Assembly (NCBI GenBank): GCA_965221785.1
Contig: CBDCSR010000003.1
Coordinates: 2,480,001-2,544,000 of the forward strand
Direction of reading: 5' to 3'
Length of the DNA: 64,000 nt
Source of the DNA: BD2-11 sp965221785
GTDB lineage: Bacteria > Gemmatimonadota > Gemmatimonadetes > Longimicrobiales > Gaopeijiaceae
In this document: piece by piece, positions 16,874 to 24,677 of the stretch
Layout: every line of letters begins with the position of its first letter
How positions within the stretch are numbered: position 1 is the stretch's first letter
Made by a program: the position numbers and the translations under genes
Notes under the pieces: model-generated
Databases searched by the model: none
Told to the model about the DNA's origin: nothing
The model's input: the letters and a program-made list of their open reading frames with translations, nothing else

Positions 16874-18132
16874 CGGGTAGCGTGGAGCGAGTCGCCCTGG
16901 AACAACGTCCCGCGCCGAACCACGGCCCGGCAGGGGTTGGCGCCGATCCAGTAGCTCAATTCGGACGGGTGGTCGATATCCCAGAGCGCCAGATCGGCGC
17001 ACATGCCCGGCGATACTACGCCCAACTCTCCCTGCATGCCCAGTACCCGTGCGGCATCGCGGGTCATCCCGGCGAGTGTCTCCTCCGGCGTGAGACCGAA
17101 GAGGACGCAGGCCATGTTCATCGCGATCAGGGGGGAGGTGAGGGGCGACGAGCCGGGGTTCAGGTCGGTCGCGACCGCGATGGGCACGCCGTGACGCCGC
17201 AGGGCGTCCACGGGTGGTCGGCGGGACTCGCCCAGAACGTAATACGCCCCCGGGAGGAGGACCGCGGTGGTCCCGGCCGCGGCCAGGGCGCGGCAGCCGG
17301 CTTCCGTCGCGTACTCCAGGTGGTCGGCGGAGCGGGCGCGGTAGCGGGCAGCGAGTTCGGCTCCGCCGAATGGCGAGAGCTGGTCGGCGTGCAGGCGCAG
17401 CGGGAGTCCGTGGGCCGCCGCCGCATCGAAGACGCGCGCGCACTCCGCCGCGGTGAAGGCGATTCGCTCGCAGAACGCGTCCACGGCGTGGGCGAGCCGA
17501 TCGGCGGCCGCACGGGGGATCATCGTCTCGCACACCACGTCGAGGTAGGCCTCGCGGCGGTCCTGGTACTCGGGCGGCAGCGCATGGGCGGCGAGCAGAG
17601 TGCGGGATACGCGTACGCCGAGGCGTTCGCCCAGGATGCGTGCGACACGCAGCATCTTCAGCTCGGTATCGACGTCCAACCCGTAACCGGACTTTATCTC
17701 AACCATGGTAACGCCATGCGCGACAATGGTTTCAAGTCTCCAAGCGGATGCTTCGTACAGCTCCTCTTCCGTCGCTGTCCGGGTCGCTGTCACGGTGGAG
17801 CGGATCCCGCCGCCGGCCCGCGCGAGCTCCTCGTAGGTCATGCCCCGCAGGCGCATCTCGAACTCGTCGGCGCGCGTGCCCGCAAAGACAAGGTGGGTGT
17901 GGCAGTCGATGAGTCCCGGGGTGAGCCACCCCCCTTCTCCATCAAGGGTACGCGAGACGTCCGCGGTGACGTCGCGGGGGGCCACGCGCGCGGCTCCCAC
18001 CCAGGTGATCCGCCCGCCGGAGACCGCCACCAAGCCATCACGCACCACGCCGTACGCCTCACCTGCGTCCGCCATGGTGGCGACGTGAACGTTGCGGATC
18101 AGCAGGTCCGGCGCGCCGGGCTCCCTGTTCAG
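16870..18132 (-). CDS. hutI: Imidazolonepropionase
   Basis: HutI hydrolyses 4-imidazolone-5-propionate to N-formimino-L-glutamate in histidine degradation. Features: LTPGLIDCHTHLVFAGTRAD (metal HxH), GGGIRSTVTATR, EIKSGYGLD, LRLHADQLSPFGGAELA and VATDLNPGSSP. The frame is open further upstream, but the only upstream ATG lies inside a palindromic operator. The best start is CTG 18132, preceded by GGGAGG at 5 nt. This gives 420 residues, the usual HutI length. CTG starts are rare, so the exact N-terminus is uncertain. Confidence 0.93.
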   Translation of the reverse strand: MNREPGAPDLLIRNVHVATMADAGEAYGVVRDGLVAVSGGRITWVGAARVAPRDVTADVSRTLDGEGGWLTPGLIDCHTHLVFAGTRADEFEMRLRGMTYEELARAGGGIRSTVTATRTATEEELYEASAWRLETIVAHGVTMVEIKSGYGLDVDTELKMLRVARILGERLGVRVSRTLLAAHALPPEYQDRREAYLDVVCETMIPRAAADRLAHAVDAFCERIAFTAAECARVFDAAAAHGLPLRLHADQLSPFGGAELAARYRARSADHLEYATEAGCRALAAAGTTAVLLPGAYYVLGESRRPPVDALRRHGVPIAVATDLNPGSSPLTSPLIAMNMACVLFGLTPEETLAGMTRDAARVLGMQGELGVVSPGMCADLALWDIDHPSELSYWIGANPCRAVVRRGTLFQGDSLHATR

Positions 18133-18143
18133 GTCATCCTCCC

Positions 18144-18193
18144 GTCTGCCATTTTGGCAGACTTTGCTCGCGGAACCTGCCATTTTGGCAGAC
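18144..18193. promoter_or_regulatory. Tandem palindromic operators between hutI and hutF
   Basis: A 19-bp palindrome at 18144-18162 (arms GTCTGCCA and TGGCAGAC around TTT) is followed by a second copy at 18177-18191 (arms CTGCCA and TGGCAG). Centres are 31 bp apart, about three helical turns. This suits two regulator dimers on one DNA face. The sites lie just upstream of the hutI start and 130 bp from hutF. I do not recognise the regulator. Confidence 0.7.
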
Positions 18194-18319
18194 TCCGTGG
18201 CCGCAGTTCGCGTGCCGGGCCGGCACGACCGCCAACCTAGCGTCAAGACACTTGTCCGAGGTAGCGGATCCATTGCTGTTCATTGACCGTGCCCCGGTTC
18301 CGGAGTACCGTCCCTCGCC

Positions 18320-19699
18320 ATGCCCGACCTCCATTTCGATCTGGCACTGCTTCCCGGCGGCTGGGCGCCCGATGTGCGCGTCGAAGTGTCCGCCGGCGGC
18401 GACTTCGGCGAGATCCTCCCCGGCGGAGACCGGGAAGGGGCACAGAGGGTCGCCGGGGCCGCTGTTCCCGGCATCCCCAACGTACATTCCCACGCTTTTC
18501 AGCGGGCGATGGCGGGGCTCACCGAGCGCGGCACCACGGCCGAGTACGGGTTCCGCAGCTGGCGCGAGCGGATGTACGCGTTCCTCGCGCATCTATCGCC
18601 GGATGATGTGCAGGTCGTCGCCTCCCAGCTCTACGCCGAGATGCTGCGGCACGGCTACACGGCGGTGGCCGAGTTCCACTATCTGCGCAACGACCCGCGG
18701 GGTCGGCCTTACGCCGTGCCGCATGAGATGGCGTTGCGGCTCCACAAAGCCGCCGCGGCCGCGGGGATCGGGCTCACCCTCCTGCCCGCGCTCTACCGGG
18801 TCGCGGACTTCGGCGCGGACGCGCCCCTCGCGGAGCAGCGCCGGTTTGTCGCGACGGTCGACGAGATCCTCGGCGACGGCGACGCGCTCGGGCGGGCACT
18901 CGCGGCGGACGGCAACCGCCGCGTCGGCCTGGCGCTCCACTCGCTGCGCGCGGTGCCCCCCGGTGACCTGGCCGAAGCGGTCGCGGCCGCGGAAGCAACC
19001 GATCCCACCGCTCCCATCCACATTCACGTCGCCGAGCAGATCACCGAGGTGCGGGCGTGCCTGTCGTGGAGCGAGGCCTCGCCGGTGGAGTGGCTGCTCG
19101 GCCACGCCCCTGTCGATGGCCGCTGGTGCGCGGTGCACGCGACCCACATGACCGGCGAGGAGACCCGCGCCCTGGCCGCCTCGGGCGCGGTCGCGGGGCT
19201 CTGCCCGACTACTGAAGCCAACCTGGGCGACGGGGTCTTCCCCCTCGCCAGCTACCTGGTCGCGGGCGGCCGGTGGGGGGTGGGGAGCGACTCGCATGTC
19301 AGCGTCAGCCCCGCCGCTGATCTGCGGATGCTCGAGTACTCGCAGCGGCTCACGATGCACGAGCGCAACGTCGCCGGAGGCCGTGAGGCGCACTCCACGG
19401 GACGGGCCCTGCTGGAGGGGGCCTGGGCGGGCGGCGCGCAGGCGAGCGGGCGGCGGCTGGGCGCGATCCGGCGGGGATCCCGCGCCGACGTGGTCGTCCT
19501 CGACACAGACCATCCCGCCCTCGTGGGACGAGACGAGGACCAGCTGCTTGACGCCTGGGTCTTCAGCGGCGAGGACACCCCAGTGCGCGACGTGATGGTG
19601 GGTGGAGCCTGGGTGGTGGAGGGCGGGCGCCACCGGGCGCAGGAGAAGATCGCGACCGCGTATCGGGCGGTGGCGCGGAAGCTCGCCGCGGCGCTCTGA
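18320..19699 (+). CDS. hutF: Formimidoylglutamate deiminase
   Basis: HutF converts N-formimino-glutamate to N-formyl-glutamate, the step after HutI in the five-step hut route. A 459-residue amidohydrolase with VPGIPNVHSHAFQRAM, then GHAEFHYL-like AEFHYLRNDP, HIHVAEQ, AVHATHM, CPTTEANLGDG and GVGSDSHVSV. It is divergent from hutI with the paired operator between. No hutH, hutU or hutG is present in the window. Confidence 0.94.
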   Translation: MPDLHFDLALLPGGWAPDVRVEVSAGGDFGEILPGGDREGAQRVAGAAVPGIPNVHSHAFQRAMAGLTERGTTAEYGFRSWRERMYAFLAHLSPDDVQVVASQLYAEMLRHGYTAVAEFHYLRNDPRGRPYAVPHEMALRLHKAAAAAGIGLTLLPALYRVADFGADAPLAEQRRFVATVDEILGDGDALGRALAADGNRRVGLALHSLRAVPPGDLAEAVAAAEATDPTAPIHIHVAEQITEVRACLSWSEASPVEWLLGHAPVDGRWCAVHATHMTGEETRALAASGAVAGLCPTTEANLGDGVFPLASYLVAGGRWGVGSDSHVSVSPAADLRMLEYSQRLTMHERNVAGGREAHSTGRALLEGAWAGGAQASGRRLGAIRRGSRADVVVLDTDHPALVGRDEDQLLDAWVFSGEDTPVRDVMVGGAWVVEGGRHRAQEKIATAYRAVARKLAAAL

Positions 19700-19747
19700 C
19701 CTGGCGGGGCCTCTCTGCCGGGGAGGGACGGCGAGGAAGAGGCGTCG

Positions 19748-20440
19748 CTAACCCTGCATCGGCACGCTCTGCGTGCGCACGATCAGCTCGATGTCCCAGA
19801 TGGCCTCGGCGACGGCCCGCCCGATCAACTCCATCCTGCGCACTTCGTCGATCCGAGGCTGGACGTTTTTTCGCTCGCGCTTGGAAAGCAGGAACCTGAA
19901 GATGCCGCAGGCATCCGCGAGCGCGATGATGACGATGTCCCGGGGATCGGGAATCATGTCGCTGAACAGCACCTCCATGATGCGCAGCTTCACCTCGCGC
20001 TCCGCCTTCCCGTCCACGACCGGATAGCGCCGCGAGCGGAAGACCCACAGGAAACGCTCGTCCTGTCGGGCCAGGATGCCCTTTGAGACGAGCCGGTCGA
20101 GCGCGGTCTCGCGGATCTCCGCGGCCCGGCCCGCGGCGTGCTCCACCCAGTAGCGCGCGTCGTGGGTCTCCGCGGCCTGTGCGATCTCCTCGAGCATCGG
20201 ATCCAGAAGGCCGTTCCCGACCGGCGTCGCGTCGACCAGGAAGAGCTTCTCCAGATCGGTGTCGATCCGGTTCTCGAGCGCCAGGTCCATCAGCACGCCA
20301 CCGCCGAGGGCGTAGTTGAGCGACCAGCTGGGGACGTGCGCAAAGGTGCCGTTCTCGTCATCGAGCAACAGCAGCAGGATCTCTTCCGGAAATCTCAGCA
20401 CGGCGGCTTCTCCCCCGAGGTTCGTGATGACTGCCGTCAT
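19748..20440 (-). CDS. GPP34 (GOLPH3/VPS74-like) family protein
   Basis: A 230-residue GPP34-domain protein. The N-terminus has AVLRFPEEILLLLLDDENGT and YALGGGVLMDLALENRID, and the middle has GRAAEIRETALDRLVSKGIL. In eukaryotes the fold binds PI4P in the Golgi. Bacterial homologues are widespread in actinobacteria, and their role is not settled. ATG 20440 matches the family start; the frame extends further upstream without homology. Confidence 0.8.
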   Translation of the reverse strand: MTAVITNLGGEAAVLRFPEEILLLLLDDENGTFAHVPSWSLNYALGGGVLMDLALENRIDTDLEKLFLVDATPVGNGLLDPMLEEIAQAAETHDARYWVEHAAGRAAEIRETALDRLVSKGILARQDERFLWVFRSRRYPVVDGKAEREVKLRIMEVLFSDMIPDPRDIVIIALADACGIFRFLLSKRERKNVQPRIDEVRRMELIGRAVAEAIWDIELIVRTQSVPMQG

Positions 20441-20510
20441 TATGTCCTGTTTCCCGATAAACGGGAACCCGTCGACGGCAATCCGGGCGAACCCGCTCCG
20501 GCGCCGCCGA

Positions 20511-21383
20511 TCACAGCGCGTCCAGGAATCCATCCGACAACCGGCCCTTCGCCACCTCCTGCACCGGCCCCCGCAGGACAACCTCCAGCTCCGGGGACAC
20601 GGATACCTGCAGCGTGCCGCCCTCCATGCGCACTTCGACATCGCCGTAGTCCACGACTCCGCGCCCGGCGGCCGCGACCGCCGCCGCGCACGAACTGGTC
20701 CCCGAGGCCCGGGTGTACCCGACACCCCGCTCCCAGATGGCGATTTCGACGCAGCCGCGTGAGACGGGCCGGGCCAGCTGCACGTTCACGCCCGCGGGGA
20801 ACGCTTCGTGAGCTGTCAGGAAGGGACCCAGGCGGGAGAGCGCAGCATCCGACAGGTCGTCGGTGAACACCACGCAGTGCGGGTTGCCGACGCTCACCAG
20901 GGTGAAGTCGAGCGTCCCCGCGGCCGGGTGCGCCAGCGGCCTCCCTTCCCACCCGGGAGCGAGCCCCGCATCGGCCGCGTCCAGCGACGCGCGTCCCATC
21001 TCGACGGAGACGTCGTAAACGCCGCCGGCCAGGCGCTCCTCCACGCGCATGCGAACGCGGTCTCCTCCGACCTCCACCGCGAACCCCTCGTGGGCGATCC
21101 AGCCCCGCGACGCCGCGTACGCCGCGAAGACGCGCAGGCCGTTTCCGCTCCGTTCGAACTCGGAGCCGTCCGGGTTGAACATCCGCAGGCGCCAGGGACG
21201 CTCCCCGGGAGGCGAGTGCAGAACGATGCCGTCGGCACCCACACCCCGCCATCGGTCGCAGACCGCGCGAACCGCCTCCGGCGATGCGGTCCATCCCCCT
21301 CCGACCGGAAAGACGAGATAGTCGTTGCCCAGCCCGTGGCCCTTGAAGAACCCCGCTCCGGCGCGTGGACGGTCCGCAGTCAT
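20511..21383 (-). CDS. DapF-family epimerase-like protein lacking both catalytic cysteines
   Basis: A 290-residue protein with the diaminopimelate epimerase fold. It has FFKGHGLGNDYLVF, RMFNPDGSEFERSGNG, VSVGNPHCVVF and WERGVGYTRASGTSSCA. In true DapF the two active-site acid/bases are the Cys of CGNG and the first Cys of ACGSGACA. Here both are Ser (SGNG and ASGTSSCA), and the Glu usually in GxGET is Tyr. DAP epimerase activity is therefore doubtful. Another substrate, or a different Ser-based mechanism, is possible. pdxH and an FAD oxidase follow on the same strand. Confidence 0.8.
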   Translation of the reverse strand: MTADRPRAGAGFFKGHGLGNDYLVFPVGGGWTASPEAVRAVCDRWRGVGADGIVLHSPPGERPWRLRMFNPDGSEFERSGNGLRVFAAYAASRGWIAHEGFAVEVGGDRVRMRVEERLAGGVYDVSVEMGRASLDAADAGLAPGWEGRPLAHPAAGTLDFTLVSVGNPHCVVFTDDLSDAALSRLGPFLTAHEAFPAGVNVQLARPVSRGCVEIAIWERGVGYTRASGTSSCAAAVAAAGRGVVDYGDVEVRMEGGTLQVSVSPELEVVLRGPVQEVAKGRLSDGFLDAL

Positions 21384-21396
21384 CGCCCCCCGTCGC

Positions 21397-22050
21397 TTAC
21401 GGATACAGCCGCCGGCTGCTCCACCCATCCCTCTCACGCTGGAAGAGAAGGCGGTCGTGCAGCCGGTCCGCGCGCCCCTGCCAGAACTCGATGCGCTGCG
21501 GATCCAGCCGGAAGCCGCCCCAGAAATCGGGCAGGGGCACTGCCCCGCCTTCGAACCTCTTCTCGATCTCGCGCAGGCGCCGTGCCAACATCTCACGGTC
21601 CTCGAGGGGCTGGCTCTGGCGCGACGCCCATGCACCGATCTGGCTCCCCCGGGGGCGAGTGCGGAAGTAGGCGGCCGAGGTCTCCCGGCTCAGTCCGGTG
21701 ACGCCGCCCTCGACGCGTACCTGGCGCTGGAGCACACCCCAGTGAAAGCAGAGGGAGGCCCGGGGATTGGCGGTCATCTCCTCCGCCTTGCGGCTGCCGA
21801 GGTTCGTGTAGAACTCGAACCCGTGCTCGTCGAAGCCCTTGAGCAACACCATGCGCGCGCTGGGCGCGCCATCGGCGGACGCGGTTGCCAGGGTCATCGC
21901 CTCGGGGAGCAGAATGCCGGCCTTGCGCGCGGCTTCGTACCACTGCCCGAAGAGCTGGACTGGATCGAGACCTGGATCCGCGTCCGGGAGCCCGCGGGTC
22001 AGGCCGCGTCCAAGCGAGAAGACAAGGCGAAGATTGGATCTGAGCGACAT
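21397..22050 (-). CDS. pdxH: Pyridoxamine 5'-phosphate oxidase
   Basis: A 217-residue FMN flavoprotein that oxidises PNP/PMP to PLP. Motifs: AMTLATASADGAPSARMVLL, GFEFYTNLGSRKAEEM, QVRVEG, SRETSAAYFRTRPRGSQIGA and C-terminal RIEFWQGRADRLHDRL, ending RRLYP near the usual RLxP. Length is normal. It lies 13 bp upstream of the DapF-like gene in the transcript and 9 bp after the FAD oxidase. Confidence 0.93.
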   Translation of the reverse strand: MSLRSNLRLVFSLGRGLTRGLPDADPGLDPVQLFGQWYEAARKAGILLPEAMTLATASADGAPSARMVLLKGFDEHGFEFYTNLGSRKAEEMTANPRASLCFHWGVLQRQVRVEGGVTGLSRETSAAYFRTRPRGSQIGAWASRQSQPLEDREMLARRLREIEKRFEGGAVPLPDFWGGFRLDPQRIEFWQGRADRLHDRLLFQRERDGWSSRRLYP

Positions 22051-22059
22051 CCGAACATG

Positions 22060-23316
22060 CTACCGCCCGAAGCGGGCGGGGGAAAAGGGCGCCAGGCGCG
22101 GATCCCCGGTGCCTGCAACCTGGTTGGCGACCATTTCGCCCGTTACAGCCGACAGCGTGAGCCCGAGGTTTCCGTGACCCACCGCCACCGAAAGGCCGGC
22201 GACATCGCCGAGAGGGCCGACGAAGGGCAGCCCGTCCGGAGACATGGGCCGGAGACCGCACCACTCCGACACCGGTGGCGCGTCCCCCAGTGCGGGCAGC
22301 CAGGCGCGGGGCTTCAGGGTGAGTTGTTCGAGCCGCACAGGGTTCAGCTCCAGGTCGTAGCCGGCGAATTCCATCGTCCCCACGAAGCGCACCCGCCCTT
22401 CCAGCGGCGTGCAGATGATGCCCGTCTCGCGATTGGTGCAGGCAACGCGCATGGCGGGTGCCCCTCCCGGTCCCACGGCCACCTCGCGGTGGTATCCCTT
22501 TCCGGGTTGAATGGGGAGGCGGCTGCCGACCTGTTCCGCCAGCGCCAGACTGAACGGACCGGTGGCGAGCACGATCGCGTCCGCCGCGATCCGCCCCCCA
22601 TCGGCGGTCTCCACGCCACGCACCGTCCCACCTGCGACCGTGAGGCGCCGTACCGTCGTGCCCTCGCGGATCGAGACGCCCCTCCGGCGCGCGGCCTCGG
22701 CCAGACCGAGGAGGAAGAGATACGGGTCCAGAATCCGGGTTTCGGGAAACAGGACGCCGCCCGCCACCCGGGGACCGAGCGCCGGCTCCACCTCGCGAGC
22801 CTGGCCGCCGTCCACGACTTCGGGATGGTAGCCGTATTCCCGCATCAGCGCGGCGTCCTCACGCGCCTTCGCCATCGCCTTCCCGCCGACGCAGACCTCC
22901 AGGTAGCTCCCGCGCCGGTAGTCGCAGGCGATCCCTTCCGCGCCCACGACGTCATCGAAGCAGGCGAGCGCATCCAACCCCAGCGTTGCCAGCGTCTCCA
23001 GGCAGTGTCTCTCGTGCCGGCGCGTACAGTGCCGTGCAAACCCGGCCAGCCACCGCCAGACACCCAGGTCCCGCCGCGGCGGCACGTACAACGGACTCCG
23101 CGCGTCGAAGATATGCGGCAGCGCCTGGCGGACCTTGCCCGGCCGGTTCAGCGGAGGATGCCCGGCGGCCACGATCCCGGCATTTCCCCGGGAGGCGCCC
23201 GCGCCCAGTTGAGCGCGCTCCAGTACGACGACTTCCGCTCCACGCCGCGCCAGGTACCAGGCCGAGCAGAGCCCGACCAGGCCTCCGCCTGCGACGACGA
23301 CGCGGGAAGTGGACAT
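22060..23316 (-). CDS. FAD-dependent D-amino-acid dehydrogenase (DadA-like)
   Basis: A 418-residue DAO-family flavoprotein. The Rossmann GGGLVGLCSAWYLARRG starts at residue 10, then ERAQLGAGASRGNAGIV, ETRILDPYLFLLGLAEAARR and C-terminal RPMSPDGLPFVGPL with GHGNLGLTLS. Typical reaction: oxidation of a D-amino acid (or D-hydroxyproline) to the imino acid, passing electrons to quinone. It is the first gene of a three-gene minus-strand set with pdxH and the DapF-like gene. Confidence 0.87.
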   Translation of the reverse strand: MSTSRVVVAGGGLVGLCSAWYLARRGAEVVVLERAQLGAGASRGNAGIVAAGHPPLNRPGKVRQALPHIFDARSPLYVPPRRDLGVWRWLAGFARHCTRRHERHCLETLATLGLDALACFDDVVGAEGIACDYRRGSYLEVCVGGKAMAKAREDAALMREYGYHPEVVDGGQAREVEPALGPRVAGGVLFPETRILDPYLFLLGLAEAARRRGVSIREGTTVRRLTVAGGTVRGVETADGGRIAADAIVLATGPFSLALAEQVGSRLPIQPGKGYHREVAVGPGGAPAMRVACTNRETGIICTPLEGRVRFVGTMEFAGYDLELNPVRLEQLTLKPRAWLPALGDAPPVSEWCGLRPMSPDGLPFVGPLGDVAGLSVAVGHGNLGLTLSAVTGEMVANQVAGTGDPRLAPFSPARFGR

Positions 23317-23476
23317 GGCGGCTGCCGGTGGCTGTGGGTGATCGGAGTTCGCCAGCCCGCCCTACCTTGCACGCCGGCAGGCTGTTCCCTTCACGGTGCG
23401 CATGTGGCGGAAGACGGGCTTGACGCGGTATATAGTACGCTCTGGACGCCAATTGACCTGAACACGGCCACGGACG

Positions 23477-24655
23477 ATGAAATCCTGCTTTTTCCCGGCG
23501 ATCCTGCTCTTCGCAGCCTGCAGCCCCTCCGCCGCCTCGACACCGGACGGCCAGACCCCGGGACCTGGACCCGGACCCGTGGCGGGAGGCCAGGAGCAGG
23601 TCGCTCACCAGGTGGTTACGGTGGTCGACGACCTGAGCAACCCCTGGGCGGTGGCCTGGCTCCCCAACGGGGACATGCTGGTCACCGAGCGGCCGGGGCG
23701 GCTGCGCATCGTTCGCGACGGCTCGCTCCTGCGGGACCCTGTCGAGGGCGTGCCGGAGGTGCGCGCGCGCGGTCAGGGCGGCCTGCTGGACGTGGCGCTG
23801 CACCCGGACTTCGCCAGCAACCGCCTGCTCTACCTGAGTTTTGCGGCGCAGCACGAGGACGGCGGTTCCAGCACCGTAGCCGCCCGGGGCCGCTTCGAGA
23901 ACGACGCGCTTACCGGGGTCGAGGAGATCTGGGTCGCGCAGTCCCGGGGCCGCGACCACTTCGGTTCGCGCCTGGCCTTCGATGCCGACAACTACCTCTA
24001 CATCACCGCGGGCGACCGTCAGGTGTCTCCCCGGGGCGGGCTCGCCGAACTGTCGGCCCACCCGGCGCAGGACCTCTCCACCCACCACGGCGTGGTTGTG
24101 CGGCTGCACGACGACGGCCGCATCCCGGCCGACAACCCGTTCGTCGGGCAGGAGGGAGTGCTCCAGGACATCTACAGCTACGGGCACCGCAACGCCCAGG
24201 GCATGGCCTTCCACCCGGAGACCGGCGACCTGTGGCTCAACGAACACGGGCCGCAGGGCGGAGACGAGGTCAACCTGATCCTGCCGGGCCGCAACTACGG
24301 CTGGCCGGTGGTCGGCTACGGGGTCAACTACGGGAGCGGATCGAGGATCCACGTGGGTAGCCACCGGGACGGAATGGAGCCGCCCGTGCACTACTGGGTG
24401 CCCTCCATCGCCACGTCCGGACTGCTGATCTACACCGGCGACCGATTCCCGGCGTGGCGCGGCTCCATGTTCGTGGGCGGGCTGGCCGGCCAGCAGCTGG
24501 CGCGCCTGACCCTGGACGGACATACCGTCACCGGCGAGGAGACGCTGGTCCGCCGCCAGGGGCGCATCCGCGACGTGCGCCAGGGCCCGGACGGCCTCAT
24601 CTACCTGGTGTTCGACCGGCCCGGCATGGTCGCCCGCCTGGAACCGGGCAGCTAG
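23477..24655 (+). CDS. PQQ-dependent sugar dehydrogenase family lipoprotein
   Basis: Soluble glucose/aldose-sugar dehydrogenase family (YliI/Asd type), 392 residues. Lipobox LLFAACS, so probably membrane-anchored. Motifs: NPWAVAWLPNGDMLVTERPG, GGLLDVALHPDFASNRLLYL, GSRLAFDADNYLYITAGDR, YSYGHRNAQGMAFHPETGDL, WLNEHGPQGGDEVN and GRNYGWPVVGYG. These carry the PQQ and calcium ligands of the six-blade propeller. No PQQ biosynthesis genes are nearby. Confidence 0.88.
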   Translation: MKSCFFPAILLFAACSPSAASTPDGQTPGPGPGPVAGGQEQVAHQVVTVVDDLSNPWAVAWLPNGDMLVTERPGRLRIVRDGSLLRDPVEGVPEVRARGQGGLLDVALHPDFASNRLLYLSFAAQHEDGGSSTVAARGRFENDALTGVEEIWVAQSRGRDHFGSRLAFDADNYLYITAGDRQVSPRGGLAELSAHPAQDLSTHHGVVVRLHDDGRIPADNPFVGQEGVLQDIYSYGHRNAQGMAFHPETGDLWLNEHGPQGGDEVNLILPGRNYGWPVVGYGVNYGSGSRIHVGSHRDGMEPPVHYWVPSIATSGLLIYTGDRFPAWRGSMFVGGLAGQQLARLTLDGHTVTGEETLVRRQGRIRDVRQGPDGLIYLVFDRPGMVARLEPGS

Positions 24656-24677
24656 CCCGGCCGGGGCGCGCTCCTCC

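Noticed and set aside
23415..23440. TTGACG...TATAGT promoter upstream of the PQQ enzyme
   Set aside because: Only about 6 bp separate the two boxes, far from the 16-18 bp required.
21325..24360. 1011-codon plus-strand frame
   Set aside because: Antisense to dapF-like, pdxH and dadA-like genes, each with clear motifs. It has no start signal or domains.
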